The notes below the pieces were generated by a model. That model did not search any database. It worked only from the letters and a program-made list of their open reading frames with translations, and was not told the origin of the DNA. The translations under genes and the position numbers were made by a program. 64,000 nucleotides of DNA from Candidatus Nezhaarchaeota archaeon (GTDB taxonomy: Archaea > Thermoproteota > Methanomethylicia > Nezhaarchaeales > WYZ-LMO8), in the NCBI GenBank assembly GCA_025059375.1, contig JANXDO010000001.1:288097-352096 (forward strand). Direction: 5' to 3'. Positions 7,413 to 16,123 of this stretch are shown in pieces (position 1 is the stretch's first letter; every line of letters begins with the position of its first letter).

Positions 7413-8552
7413 TCATTGGATTGTACCGCTAGTCAATAGCTTCAACTTAATCTCGCTCTTCTTGGGATGGAATATGTAGTCCAATGAGGTGCCGGAAGCC
7501 TCTGGTATTCTCATCCACTCTATGAGCTTCTTGAAAACTCCTCCAGCCAGTCCATCAGCCACCATTGCATATCCCTGAGCTGCCTCCTTAACGGTCTTAG
7601 CCCCCTTAAGCCAGCCCACTTGTCTAACCTCACCATATCTACTGAGCCTCTCTTTAACCATCCTCTCTATCTCATTAATCCTCGTCAACCTACCGGACAG
7701 CAGGATCTCTCTTGGCTTTCTCACTGATACCATCATTGATGCAACCATCTTCTCTATACCTTCAACCATCGCCTCCATCATAGCCCTACACACCTCATCC
7801 CATTTAGCCCTTTCAACCAACTGCTCTGGTAACTGAACTTTAGCCACTGTTGAGATTCCACCAGTAAAGATGTCGCTCTTCTCCCAATTACCCACGAGCT
7901 GTACAAGCTCGGCATCCAAGCCTCCGGCCGTTAGGAAGCCCATGTGGCCCATGGTTCCACCTATACCATCAACTATCCTACCCCCCTCAACACCTATGAC
8001 AGCATTGTAACCAAAACCCATCTCAACGAGTATGAACGACACCTCACTGTAATTCAATCCTAACCTTCTTGACTGGTCATAGACTCCCAAGACGGCTATG
8101 CACATCTTGTCCGCTGTCCCCATGTCTATCTTATTTATCTTCCTATACCATGGAACTGTGGGCAGATGAACTACAGCTGGTATGAAACAGATAGGCATGT
8201 TTCTTCTCTTCATCTCGATGGTCGCCTTGACCATTGCTTGATAAACCATTATCCCGAGGTCCCCTCTTTTAAGGGCTTTCTCGACATCCTCTGGTCTAAC
8301 GAGGAGAAGGTCGTTGAGAGCAAAGGCCTCCGGATCCTTTACATCCTTTAGGTGCGTGATCTTAACCCCATAGCCCGATGGGCCTGTTATCAAATCGACT
8401 TTGCCAGCTTCCTCCAAGCCCTCAATTAAGGATTCAGGCCTTTTGGCTATTTCTGGTGTTGGGATGACCTTCTCATAGAAGACCTCTCCATTCTCTAGGC
8501 CGCATATATCGAAGCTAAAAGTTCCAGGATCGACCCCCAAAACCTTGACCAT
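7413..8552 (-). CDS. DUF1464 family ASKHA-type kinase-like protein
   Basis: The 379-residue product opens with GVDPGTFSFDI, a phosphate-1 loop of the acetate/sugar kinase-Hsp70-actin fold, and shows a second nucleotide-binding segment with ILLSGRLTRI. The order of blocks matches archaeal DUF1464 proteins, which are predicted to be related to butyrate kinases but have no proven activity. The neighbouring PH-like membrane gene is probably co-transcribed. Substrate unknown. Confidence 0.75.
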   Translation of the reverse strand: MVKVLGVDPGTFSFDICGLENGEVFYEKVIPTPEIAKRPESLIEGLEEAGKVDLITGPSGYGVKITHLKDVKDPEAFALNDLLLVRPEDVEKALKRGDLGIMVYQAMVKATIEMKRRNMPICFIPAVVHLPTVPWYRKINKIDMGTADKMCIAVLGVYDQSRRLGLNYSEVSFILVEMGFGYNAVIGVEGGRIVDGIGGTMGHMGFLTAGGLDAELVQLVGNWEKSDIFTGGISTVAKVQLPEQLVERAKWDEVCRAMMEAMVEGIEKMVASMMVSVRKPREILLSGRLTRINEIERMVKERLSRYGEVRQVGWLKGAKTVKEAAQGYAMVADGLAGGVFKKLIEWMRIPEASGTSLDYIFHPKKSEIKLKLLTSGTIQ

Positions 8553-8683
8553 GCGATCACCGGGGAGATTTACGAGGGTTCAAGTTTTTAACTGTTTCTA
8601 CCGTCAAGCTTAAAGTACTCTACTGTTCATAGAAAGCTTTTAGGTTGATCGCATCATAGGGCTTAATGGGCATAATTTGGGTG

Positions 8684-9631
8684 ATGATATTGAGAGTGTG
8701 GATTAGCGCGCCATCAAGGCTTCACTTTGGCATGATAAATCCCCTAGGGGTTGAAGGTAGGCAATATGTATCTCTAGGTGTGGGGATTGAAGAACCTAGG
8801 ACAGTTGTTGAGGCTGAACCCTCCAATGAACTAATAGTGGAGGGGGTGCATAAAAGGCTATCTCAAAGGTTTGCGGAAAAGGTCATCAAGGCTTTCAGCC
8901 TAAAGGGAGCTAAGATAAAGGTGCACTCAACAGCTCCTAGACACGTTGGTTTAGGCTCTACAACACAATTAGCTTTAGCTACTGCCTACGCACTATTAGC
9001 AGTCAATAGAGTTGATAAGGATGTCGTAACGGTATCCAAGGCTCTTGGACTTGGAAAGCAATCTGGCATCGGTACTTATGTCTTTGAGAGAGGAGGCTTC
9101 ATACTAGATGGTGGTATAGGAAGGGGCAGAGACTGCTTTCCGCCACTACTATTAAGGCTTAATGTACCTGAGTGGTGGAGCTTTATCGTAATTGTACCAG
9201 TAGGTCGAGGTCTCAGTGAAAGAACTGAAATGAAGGCCTTCGCATCACTCAAGTCATCAACTAATGAGTGGAAACTCGTAGGTAAAGCTGCGAGCATAGC
9301 ATTATGCAAGCTTATCCCAGCATTAGTGGAGGATAACGTAAGTGACTTTGGCAAAGCCCTAATAGAGCTTCAAGAGACTGTGGGCATGATGTTCTCTAAG
9401 GTGCAAGGGGGCATATACAATCCAGTATCAGCCAAAGTCATAGAAGTCCTAAAGGGGGTTGGTGTAGAGGGTTATGGTCAAAGCTCATGGGGTCCAGCAG
9501 TCTACGCTGTAACCAGTGATGAGAAGGCTGAAGTTGCTGTAAGCAAGATCAGGAAAAGGCTTAAGATGAGGGCTAAGATCTTCATAGTGAAAGCCGATAA
9601 CCACGGAGCCAACATAACTGAAACGAAGTGA
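8684..9631 (+). CDS. mptG: Beta-ribofuranosylaminobenzene 5'-phosphate synthase
   Basis: This enzyme condenses PRPP with 4-hydroxybenzoate or p-aminobenzoate in the first committed step of the methanopterin branch. The N-terminus (APSRLHFGMI), the glycine-rich GHMP-kinase-like loop (HVGLGSTTQLALA) and the QSGIGTYVFERGGFILDGG segment are diagnostic. Length is normal at about 315 residues. The frame is open from 8666; I prefer ATG 8684, although a GTG at 8696 stands 10 bases behind GGTGAT. It implies tetrahydromethanopterin as the C1 carrier, in line with cofD and the methanogenesis markers in this window. Confidence 0.88.
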   Translation: MILRVWISAPSRLHFGMINPLGVEGRQYVSLGVGIEEPRTVVEAEPSNELIVEGVHKRLSQRFAEKVIKAFSLKGAKIKVHSTAPRHVGLGSTTQLALATAYALLAVNRVDKDVVTVSKALGLGKQSGIGTYVFERGGFILDGGIGRGRDCFPPLLLRLNVPEWWSFIVIVPVGRGLSERTEMKAFASLKSSTNEWKLVGKAASIALCKLIPALVEDNVSDFGKALIELQETVGMMFSKVQGGIYNPVSAKVIEVLKGVGVEGYGQSSWGPAVYAVTSDEKAEVAVSKIRKRLKMRAKIFIVKADNHGANITETK

Positions 9632-9679
9632 ACAGCTTCTCGTAATACCAATGTTGATAAGCCTCCCACACTTTAATGA

Positions 9680-10015
9680 ATGCTACTGGAGACCATGAAG
9701 GAAATAGTCGTTAAAGTAGATGAAGACGAGTATAGAATGCTAATCAACTTCAAAAAGGTCTATGATGCGGTCATAGAGACTGAAAGCGACTTCAACGACT
9801 ACATAAGGGACGTAATAAGAGAAGGCCTGGATAAGATGTTAACCGACTTGCCACCAAAAAACGTAAACATCCTGTTAAGAACTATACAGGCGATGTTTAG
9901 AGAGAACCCTGAATTTGTCTGCAACTTTATAGTTCAAATACTTAAGAAGGGTTCAAATATAAGCAAAGAGGAGGAGGATAGGATAAAGGAAATACGTGGG
10001 CACTACATATCGTGA
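9680..10015 (+). CDS. Small helical protein, unknown function
   Basis: The 111-residue product has one strand-like N-terminus (KEIVVKVDEDEY) followed by helices rich in Glu, Lys and Ile. The opening strand plus two helices could be a ribbon-helix-helix DNA-binding fold, but no defining residues are visible. A TTGATAAG element about 25 bases upstream of the ATG suggests a leaderless transcript. ATG 9695, behind GGAG, is another possible start. It lies 48 bases after mptG and may be transcribed with it. Not recognised. Confidence 0.6.
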   Translation: MLLETMKEIVVKVDEDEYRMLINFKKVYDAVIETESDFNDYIRDVIREGLDKMLTDLPPKNVNILLRTIQAMFRENPEFVCNFIVQILKKGSNISKEEEDRIKEIRGHYIS

Positions 10016-10034
10016 TAATATCGTACCACTCATT

Positions 10035-10103
10035 TTCGGGGGTCTCTGATACCCTGGGAGTCGTCACCCCTCAGTCGGCATGACTGTCTTCATTGACCCC
10101 GAA
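10035..10103 (+). other. Unexplained 69-nt folded element
   Basis: TTCGGGG (10035-10041) pairs perfectly with CCCCGAA (10097-10103). Inside, CAGTC (10072-10076) pairs with GACTG (10082-10086) around a 5-nt loop, and GGGT/ACCC (10040-10043, 10051-10054) is a further, partly competing helix. The size and 7-bp closing stem recall a tRNA, but there is no 7-nt T loop, no D-loop GG pair and no anticodon arm. A TAATAAAAAT run follows. It lies 20 bases after a gene stop, on the same strand as the C/D-type RNA downstream. It could be a small RNA or a 3' processing structure. Confidence 0.4.
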
Positions 10104-10180
10104 TAATAAAAATATGGACTCTCCTTTTAAGCTACCCTTCAATAGCAAGATTACCAGGATTGCCTTGGAGCTGCGGTAAC

Positions 10181-10186
10181 TTTAAG
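10181..10186 (+). promoter_or_regulatory. TATA-like element for the C/D-type RNA
   Basis: TTTAAG stands about 26 bases upstream of the first base of the predicted guide RNA, the distance expected between an archaeal TATA box and the transcription start. Confidence 0.35.
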
Positions 10187-10210
10187 CATAAGTTAGATAG
10201 ACATAGTGAT

Positions 10211-10269
10211 AGATGATGAGCGCTGGAACTTGAGACCTTAGAGGATGATCGATACATCCGGCTCTGATG
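10211..10269 (+). ncRNA. Candidate box C/D guide RNA
   Basis: A perfect box C (ATGATGA, 10213-10219) is followed by a 10-nt spacer and a D'-like TTGA (10230-10233), a C'-like ATGATCG (10245-10251), a 12-nt spacer and box D CTGA (10264-10267). The order, spacing and total of about 57 nt fit archaeal C/D RNAs, which guide 2'-O-methylation of rRNA or tRNA through L7Ae, Nop5 and fibrillarin. A TATA-like element lies at the right distance upstream and no protein frame covers the site. The C' and D' boxes are imperfect, as is common. The targets were not determined. Confidence 0.5.
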
Positions 10270-10300
10270 CTTATGTTAATCGTTCACGATAAAAAGCGTT

Positions 10301-10540
10301 TTAAAGAGAGCCTGATACGCTTATTCCTAAAGCCCTTGCCTTATTCATTATGGCCTTTAGCCTTGCTCTGGATTTAGACTTTAAGAGGACCTTTTCACCC
10401 GCAAAGTCAACCTCCACACCATCTAGGTCATCAATTGCGCTCAATTTTGGCTCTAATGCCTTCCAAACGCTTAGTGTAGTTAGAGCAACAAAGTTGCCTT
10501 GGGGATCACGACGCCTATCAATAATAAAGTACTTGTCCAC
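10301..10540 (-). CDS. Small protein, unknown function
   Basis: The 79-residue frame encodes a soluble, charged product with two strand-like segments (KYFIIDRR near the start and DGVEVDFAGEKVLLKS) and a C-terminal Lys/Arg-rich helix (SRARLKAIMNKARALG). Codon positions look coding-like in this frame more than in the overlapping frame on the other strand. No clear promoter or ribosome-binding sequence was seen. Not recognised; retained as a probable gene of moderate confidence. Confidence 0.45.
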   Translation of the reverse strand: MDKYFIIDRRRDPQGNFVALTTLSVWKALEPKLSAIDDLDGVEVDFAGEKVLLKSKSRARLKAIMNKARALGISVSGSL

Positions 10541-10760
10541 TTCCAGTTAGACCACCAATTAATCATGTCGTGTGGAGACATTTATCTGTTATGTCATGCT
10601 CTTAACTTATGATGCTCAACAGTTCCTGAATTGCTTATGGCACAGCCGATAAGTTTTTCATACATGTAGCAACCAACTTTCTATCGCTCAGCATTGACGC
10701 TAAGCTTGCTTAATTAATCAGAGCTAATGAGACTTATAGGTGGATCAAGCGCCTTTAAGT

Positions 10761-11204
10761 TTAGCTGATAAAGCCAAGCTTAATTAGAAGCTCCCTAGTC
10801 TTATCAGATAATTTGATACCCTTAACCTCCCCTGCAGAAAACCATCTTGCCTCCTCGACGTCACTTGATGCACTAGGGCTGTAAGATAGAGGTTCCCCCT
10901 CAAAATCTATTATTACGAAATGGTACTTTACCCTGCCATGGTCATCCAACACCATCTTATCAACTACATCAATTAGCCTTTTAATCCTAACCCTGATGCC
11001 GGTCTCCTCAAAGACCTCTCTAACTGCTGCATCAGTAACCTTCTCGCCTAGCTTTATGAGACCGCCCGGTATTGCCCATAGCCCCCTATCAGGCTCATTC
11101 TTACGCTTAACTAACAGTACCTTACCATCATGGAAGACTAAAACTCCAACACCTACAAGTGGCCTCTCAGGGTAGCTTCTCGAAGACATCTCACTACCAT
11201 CCAC
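10761..11204 (-). CDS. Nudix hydrolase (ADP-ribose pyrophosphatase-like)
   Basis: A complete Nudix box, G48-x5-E54-x7-REVFEETGI (62-70), follows the typical WAIPGG entry. The metal-binding glutamates Glu63, Glu66 and Glu67 are all present. Nudix enzymes cleave nucleoside diphosphates linked to another moiety; this 147-residue, single-domain form resembles archaeal ADP-ribose pyrophosphatases, but substrate cannot be assigned. Met6 is a possible later start. It is divergent from the acetyl-CoA synthetase gene, with about 85 bases between. Confidence 0.85.
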   Translation of the reverse strand: MDGSEMSSRSYPERPLVGVGVLVFHDGKVLLVKRKNEPDRGLWAIPGGLIKLGEKVTDAAVREVFEETGIRVRIKRLIDVVDKMVLDDHGRVKYHFVIIDFEGEPLSYSPSASSDVEEARWFSAGEVKGIKLSDKTRELLIKLGFIS

Positions 11205-11257
11205 ATTGCATAGCTAAATTTCCAAGCAGTACAACAACTTGTTGTTAGAGGTGTTTG

Positions 11258-11267
11258 TTTATAAAAG
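11258..11267 (+). promoter_or_regulatory. TATA box for the acetyl-CoA synthetase operon
   Basis: TTTATAAAAG ends 23 bases before the chosen GTG start. A frame beginning at 11255 would start inside this promoter, which is a reason to place the true start at 11291. Confidence 0.6.
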
Positions 11268-11290
11268 TGCTTCCAATAAGGGGGAGTGTA

Positions 11291-13432
11291 GTGCTCGGTG
11301 GTCTTACATTGAGAGCTAAACATGACAACGAGTATGAAGTCATGCTGAACCCAAGGTCTGTGGCAGTAGTTGGAGCCTCAAGGATCCAAGGCAAGGTCGG
11401 TCATGCAATCCTCAAAAACATAGTGGATGGAGGGTATCAAGGCAGAATCTACCCAGTGAATCCGAACGCTGAAAGAATACTTGGATTGAGATGTTACCCA
11501 AAGGTCTCTGACATAGGTGATAAAGTTGATATGGCTGTAATCGTCGTGCCAGCCGAGAAAGTGTTAGAGGTTGCTGAGGATTGTGGTTTAGCTGGCGTTA
11601 AGATGCTTGTCGTCATATCGGCCGGCTTTAAGGAGATAGGTATTGAAGGGGCTAAGAGGGAAAGAGAGCTTTTAACTATTGCAAGGAAGTATGGGATGAG
11701 GGTTCTGGGTCCCAACTGCTTTGGCTACATAAACACTTCAATAGGCCTAAACGTCACCTTTGCGAGCTCAATGCCCCCTAAAGGCCACATATCATTCATA
11801 TCGCAGAGTGGAGCTCTAGTCTCCGCATTAATAGATAGATCACACCTTGAGGGCATGGCATTCAGCAAGATTGTAAGTCTTGGGAACAAGTCTGATCTAG
11901 ATGAAGTGGACTACATAAGGTTCCTAGTTAACGACCCAGAGACGAGGGTCATAATTTTGTATCTTGAAGGAATAGGTAGGGGGGAAGAGTTCGTAAGGGT
12001 TGCAAGAGAAGCTTCAACGATAAAGCCAGTCATAGCCTTAAAGTCTGGCGTGACTGAAGCTGGCATTAGAGCCGTCTCATCACATACTGGTTCACTAGCC
12101 GGAAGTGAGGTTGCCTACAACATTGCCTTCAAACAGTTTGGTGTTGTAAAGGCTGAGACGTTATCTGAACTTTTCGATTTAGCCATGTGTTTTGAGAGCC
12201 AGCCCATACCTAAGCATGGAAATGTAGTCATAGTGACGAACGCCGGAGGTCCAGGAATACTAGCTGCTGACATGTGCGGGAGGATGGAGCTTAAACTTGC
12301 TGAGCTTGGAGCTGAGATAGACAGGAAGCTTAGAGAGATTCTTCCACCAGCTGCATCCACTCATAATCCAATAGACGTGTTGGGTGATGCAGGGACTGAT
12401 AGGTATGAGGCTGTCCTTAAAATTCTCCTTGAAAGAGAGGATTTAGACTCCTTCATTGTAATACTAGCACCTCAAGCAATGACTGATCCAGATGGAGTTG
12501 CTAGATTGCTTGTAGACTTTAAAGCTAAAAATCCCAATAAGGCAATTGTAGCCAGCTTCATGGGGGGTCGCAGGACAGCTGATGCTGTATCAATTCTAAG
12601 GAGAGGCGGGATACCGAACTATGATACACCAGAGAAGGCTGCTAGAGCCCTTGCAGGACTGATCAGGTACATGGACATCAGGCGGAGACAGGGAATGCTA
12701 CTTAGAGAGGGCTACCCAAGATATCCAATAGATAAAGAGGCTGTGCGGGAGGTCTTAAGCAAGGTTAAGGAGGAAGGGAGAAACCTTCTAATGCCAAATG
12801 AAGCTTGCGAGGTACTTAAGGCTTGCAGTATAAGGGCAACCCCATGCATTTTAGCTAAGAGCCCTGAAGAAGCCGTTGAAGCTGCTGAGACAATGGGATA
12901 CCCGGTCGTTCTTAAAGTTGCCTCACCACACATAACCCACAAGTCTGATGTTGGTGGTGTAAAGATGAACTTGATGACGCCGTCCGACGTTAAGCTAGCT
13001 TACTATGATATAATTGCTAGCGTAAGTAGGTTCGTTCCGGGAGCAATGATTTACGGTGTGATAGTCACGCCTATGGCTCCTAAGGGAAAGGAGGTCATAA
13101 TAGGGATGCACAGAGACCCACAATTCGGTCCATTAATAATGTTCGGCCTAGGGGGAATATACGTTGAACTTATGAGGGACGTATCGTTCAGACTTGCACC
13201 ACTAACTAGGAGTGAAGCCCTGGAGATGATTATGGAGACGAAAGCCTATAGGCTTCTCAAGGGATTTAGGAGTGAGCCCCCTGGAGATATAGAGGCCGTC
13301 ATCGATACTATACTTAAGGTGTCCGTCTTGGCCCTAGAGTTTAAAGAGATTCAGGAAATTGATATTAATCCGTTATTCGTATATGAGAGATTTAAGGGTT
13401 GCTTAGTTGTGGACTCGAAGATATGGTGGTAG
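11291..13432 (+). CDS. acd: ADP-forming acetyl-CoA synthetase, fused alpha and beta subunits
   Basis: Acd converts acetyl-CoA, ADP and phosphate to acetate, CoA and ATP. The N-terminal part has a CoA-binding Rossmann domain (LNPRSVAVVGAS), a succinyl-CoA-ligase-like domain (FISQSGALVSAL) and the SHTGSLAGSE segment carrying the catalytic histidine. From about residue 490 an ATP-grasp beta domain follows (GYPVVLKVASPHITHKSD, then an EIQEIDINPL end). GTG 11291 has GGGGAG four bases upstream and lies just behind a strong TATA box. The stop overlaps the next gene by 10 bases. Acyl specificity cannot be read; related enzymes also use aryl- or branched-chain acyl-CoA. Confidence 0.87.
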   Translation: MLGGLTLRAKHDNEYEVMLNPRSVAVVGASRIQGKVGHAILKNIVDGGYQGRIYPVNPNAERILGLRCYPKVSDIGDKVDMAVIVVPAEKVLEVAEDCGLAGVKMLVVISAGFKEIGIEGAKRERELLTIARKYGMRVLGPNCFGYINTSIGLNVTFASSMPPKGHISFISQSGALVSALIDRSHLEGMAFSKIVSLGNKSDLDEVDYIRFLVNDPETRVIILYLEGIGRGEEFVRVAREASTIKPVIALKSGVTEAGIRAVSSHTGSLAGSEVAYNIAFKQFGVVKAETLSELFDLAMCFESQPIPKHGNVVIVTNAGGPGILAADMCGRMELKLAELGAEIDRKLREILPPAASTHNPIDVLGDAGTDRYEAVLKILLEREDLDSFIVILAPQAMTDPDGVARLLVDFKAKNPNKAIVASFMGGRRTADAVSILRRGGIPNYDTPEKAARALAGLIRYMDIRRRQGMLLREGYPRYPIDKEAVREVLSKVKEEGRNLLMPNEACEVLKACSIRATPCILAKSPEEAVEAAETMGYPVVLKVASPHITHKSDVGGVKMNLMTPSDVKLAYYDIIASVSRFVPGAMIYGVIVTPMAPKGKEVIIGMHRDPQFGPLIMFGLGGIYVELMRDVSFRLAPLTRSEALEMIMETKAYRLLKGFRSEPPGDIEAVIDTILKVSVLALEFKEIQEIDINPLFVYERFKGCLVVDSKIWW

Positions 13433-14508
13433 AGTTGGTGAGAGGGCTATTTATAACATCAACTGAAGCGGGTGCTGGTAAGACCATGGTCGCACTCGGA
13501 CTAGCACTCTACGCTAGAGAGCGAGGGGTTAGGACTAGCTACATTAAGCCGATAGGATTAGCTAGCACTGTGAGCGAAGGGAGAGCCATGGATGAGGACG
13601 TGGTCTTAATGAAAACTCTATTGGATCTACCCCATCCCTACGAGGTCCTATGCCCACTAGTAGTCGATGTGCACTTTGTTGAGAGGCTTCTGAAGATAGG
13701 GGATCGAGGTATGGAGCTAATAATGAGATCCTACGATCAAGTTCAAAGAGATTATGACATTGTGTTACTAGGTGGCTTTAGAGATGTAAGTGCAGGATTA
13801 CTATCCGGTCTTTCAGCACCTGAAATTGCTGCCAAGCTTAATTCAACTATGCTACTTATAACGAGAGCATCATCTGATGAATTTATTGATAAAGTTTTGG
13901 CATGTAAGAAGCTCATTGAGATTCTTGGAGCTAAGCTGCAGGGAGTGATACTCAACTTTGTTCCCTACTACCTGCAACGCCATATTAAGGAGGACATAAT
14001 TCCACTACTTGAAAGCAATGGTATGAAGGTGTACGGTGCAATACCTGAGATTTCAGGCCTCTTAAACCCGACTATTAGAGATATAGCCGAAGAGTTGAGG
14101 GGTGAAGTGCTCACAGCTATTGACAAAATTGACGCAACTTACGAAACAATCCTTGTAGCGGCTATGGGTTGTGAATCAGCATTAATATACGCTAGAAGGG
14201 CCGCTAATAAGCTGGTCATAGTTGGAGGAGATCGTACGGACATAATACTTTCGGTACTTGAAACTCCAACTATTGGCATAGTGTTGACAGGAGGAATACA
14301 TCCTGGGTCTAGAGTCATAGCTGTGGCTGAACAAAAGGGGGTCCCTCTCGTACTTGTAAACTATGATACTTACACAACAATACAGATGATACATAGGATA
14401 AGTGGAAAGATAAAGCCTCAAGATATAAAAAGGGTGAGCATAGTTAGAGAGAACATTCTAAAGCATGTTGACTGCAGAGCCATACTAGAGGACATGTACT
14501 CTAATTAA
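13423..14508 (+). CDS. BioD-like P-loop plus DRTGG domain protein
   Basis: The first 200 residues form a dethiobiotin-synthetase-like P-loop domain (STEAGAGKTMVALGLA), and the C-terminal part is a DRTGG domain (GGDRTDIILS, then GIVLTGGIHPG). The same two domains form the N-terminal half of some bacterial phosphotransacetylases, but the catalytic phosphotransacetylase domain is missing. The ATG at 13423 lies within the last codons of the acetyl-CoA synthetase gene, so translation is probably coupled and a regulatory role in acetyl-CoA metabolism is likely. That role is inferred. Confidence 0.75.
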   Translation: MVVELVRGLFITSTEAGAGKTMVALGLALYARERGVRTSYIKPIGLASTVSEGRAMDEDVVLMKTLLDLPHPYEVLCPLVVDVHFVERLLKIGDRGMELIMRSYDQVQRDYDIVLLGGFRDVSAGLLSGLSAPEIAAKLNSTMLLITRASSDEFIDKVLACKKLIEILGAKLQGVILNFVPYYLQRHIKEDIIPLLESNGMKVYGAIPEISGLLNPTIRDIAEELRGEVLTAIDKIDATYETILVAAMGCESALIYARRAANKLVIVGGDRTDIILSVLETPTIGIVLTGGIHPGSRVIAVAEQKGVPLVLVNYDTYTTIQMIHRISGKIKPQDIKRVSIVRENILKHVDCRAILEDMYSN

Positions 14509-14529
14509 TGACAGCTGAGGAGTACAACT

Positions 14530-15195
14530 TCATTCTATTACTGCGTGCCTATACTTCATCTCCAATTCTGATTTACCAAGCCTATACATAAGCTCCGCCA
14601 CTACACTGTCTAGAAATACTGCAACCCCAAGCTCAAAGAGGGTGCCCAACGGGGCTAATGGCTCATGTATCCCTAGTATCTGTCTTGAAAAGTAGTCCTG
14701 CTCCATAGAGGTCTTCGTTCTACCCGGCACCACGACCACATGATCAGCTAACTTTGCCAGCGGGCTGTCTCTATACGATGTGATCGCTATGACCTTAGCC
14801 CCAACCTTCTTAGCTGCTTCAGCTGCTGTTACGACTATCGCTGTTGAGCCTGAACCCGATATCGCTATTAATATGTCATTAGGTCCTATGGCTGGAGTTA
14901 TGGTCTCGCCAACCACATAGGTTCTAAAGCCCAAATGCATGAGCCTCATAGCGAAGGCCCTACCTACAAGCCCACTACGACCAGCACCAACAATCAAGAT
15001 TATTTTACCCCAACCCCAAGCTTCAACGAGCATCCCAATCATTTTGTCAACTTCCGATTTATTGACTTTCTCCCTCAAGTCCTTTAGGAAAGTAGCTATT
15101 TCGTCGATAGCCGTGTAGAAGGCCTTTAAGTTCTCTGCGCCAGCAGCCATAGACTCCTCAAGCATATCTAACTTTGCTGTACTTTTAAATTTCAA
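14530..15195 (-). CDS. hxlB: 6-phospho-3-hexuloisomerase (SIS domain)
   Basis: The enzyme interconverts hexulose 6-phosphate and fructose 6-phosphate. A helical N-terminus is followed by a SIS domain with GAGRSGLVGRAFAMRL, SGSGSTAIV and AITSYRDSPLA, and the C-terminal segment FELGVAVFLDSVV is typical of archaeal PHI. In archaea lacking the pentose-phosphate pathway it works with hexulose-phosphate synthase to make ribulose 5-phosphate. No synthase is in the window. The gene is monocistronic and convergent with the DRTGG gene. Confidence 0.82.
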   Translation of the reverse strand: MKFKSTAKLDMLEESMAAGAENLKAFYTAIDEIATFLKDLREKVNKSEVDKMIGMLVEAWGWGKIILIVGAGRSGLVGRAFAMRLMHLGFRTYVVGETITPAIGPNDILIAISGSGSTAIVVTAAEAAKKVGAKVIAITSYRDSPLAKLADHVVVVPGRTKTSMEQDYFSRQILGIHEPLAPLGTLFELGVAVFLDSVVAELMYRLGKSELEMKYRHAVIE

Positions 15196-15357
15196 TGCTT
15201 AACCGGCTCATCGCTGAAAGCTTAATGAGTGTGAGAACCCTTGTAGCTAGTGCTGAACAAGGCTGCTAAGTTTAAGTAACCTCTCAACGTCTCAATAAAA
15301 GTGTAAGCAAACGCTTGGCACGCTCTCAAGAATCACCATGTAGTTGAACGTGAGGAG

Positions 15358-16053
15358 ATGCTATTGAGGTTGATTAAGAGTGGAAAGTTAATCTACGATG
15401 AGGAGCTCATGGGGATGTTTCACGTCTTCAAGGATAGAGTTCATGCTGGTAAAGCTCTAGGACTTGCGTGTAGGGAAGTCCTCGATAAAGTCGATTATGT
15501 CCTAGCAGTGCCAATGGGTGGGATACCAGTAGGCGCGATGGTGTCGAAGGAGCTCAAGGCAGAGTTCGATGTTATAATTTGTAGGAAGCTCTTGATACCA
15601 TGGAATAGGGAGGCGGGCTTTGGGGCAGTTGACCCTGACGGCAACTACTTTGTCGATGAAGCCTTCGCTAGGGCCATAGGCTTAAGTAACCACGACATTA
15701 AAAGCGCCGTAGAGGAGCAGCTCGCTGAGATAAAGAAGAGGAATCAAATACTGAGGAGGGGTAGAGGCTATCCATCCTATAAGGGTTTGACACTTGTACT
15801 GGTTGATGATGGGATAGCTGCAGGGTACACAATGAAAGCCGCCATAAACTTCGTCCTATCCAGGGGCGCAGAGAAAGTGATTATAGCAGTTCCAACTGGA
15901 TGCTTAGATTCACTATTGAAGCTTCTAAACGAAGTCGACATCATAATATGCTTAAACGTAAGGTCAGGACCTTGGTTTGCAGTCGCAGATGCCTATGTTG
16001 AGTGGAGTGACCTGGATTATGGGGCCGTCATTAAATTCTTAAACGAAACCTAG
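15358..16053 (+). CDS. Phosphoribosyltransferase-domain protein
   Basis: The type I phosphoribosyltransferase fold is shown by the PRPP-binding motif VLVDDGIAAGYT (147-158), the earlier AVPMGGIPVG loop (50-59) and the flexible-loop region with GFGAVDPDGNYFVDE. The 231-residue size and the GFGAVDPDG segment match predicted phosphoribosyltransferases of the ComF/Rv0571c-like group rather than the well-known purine or pyrimidine enzymes. Substrate unknown. It reads alone on the plus strand, about 70 bases before a small unknown gene. Confidence 0.72.
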   Translation: MLLRLIKSGKLIYDEELMGMFHVFKDRVHAGKALGLACREVLDKVDYVLAVPMGGIPVGAMVSKELKAEFDVIICRKLLIPWNREAGFGAVDPDGNYFVDEAFARAIGLSNHDIKSAVEEQLAEIKKRNQILRRGRGYPSYKGLTLVLVDDGIAAGYTMKAAINFVLSRGAEKVIIAVPTGCLDSLLKLLNEVDIIICLNVRSGPWFAVADAYVEWSDLDYGAVIKFLNET

Positions 16054-16123
16054 TATGCATTTTAACTAAGCCTTTAAAGGCTTGTGCGAAGCTAGTAGAG
16101 AACGCCCTGCAAGTGAGGGAGTA

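Noticed and set aside
10350-10550. 66-codon frame on the plus strand opposite the small gene at 10301-10540
   Set aside because: It mirrors the opposing frame, lacks a ribosome-binding site and its Ser/Ala-rich product looks like a shadow translation.
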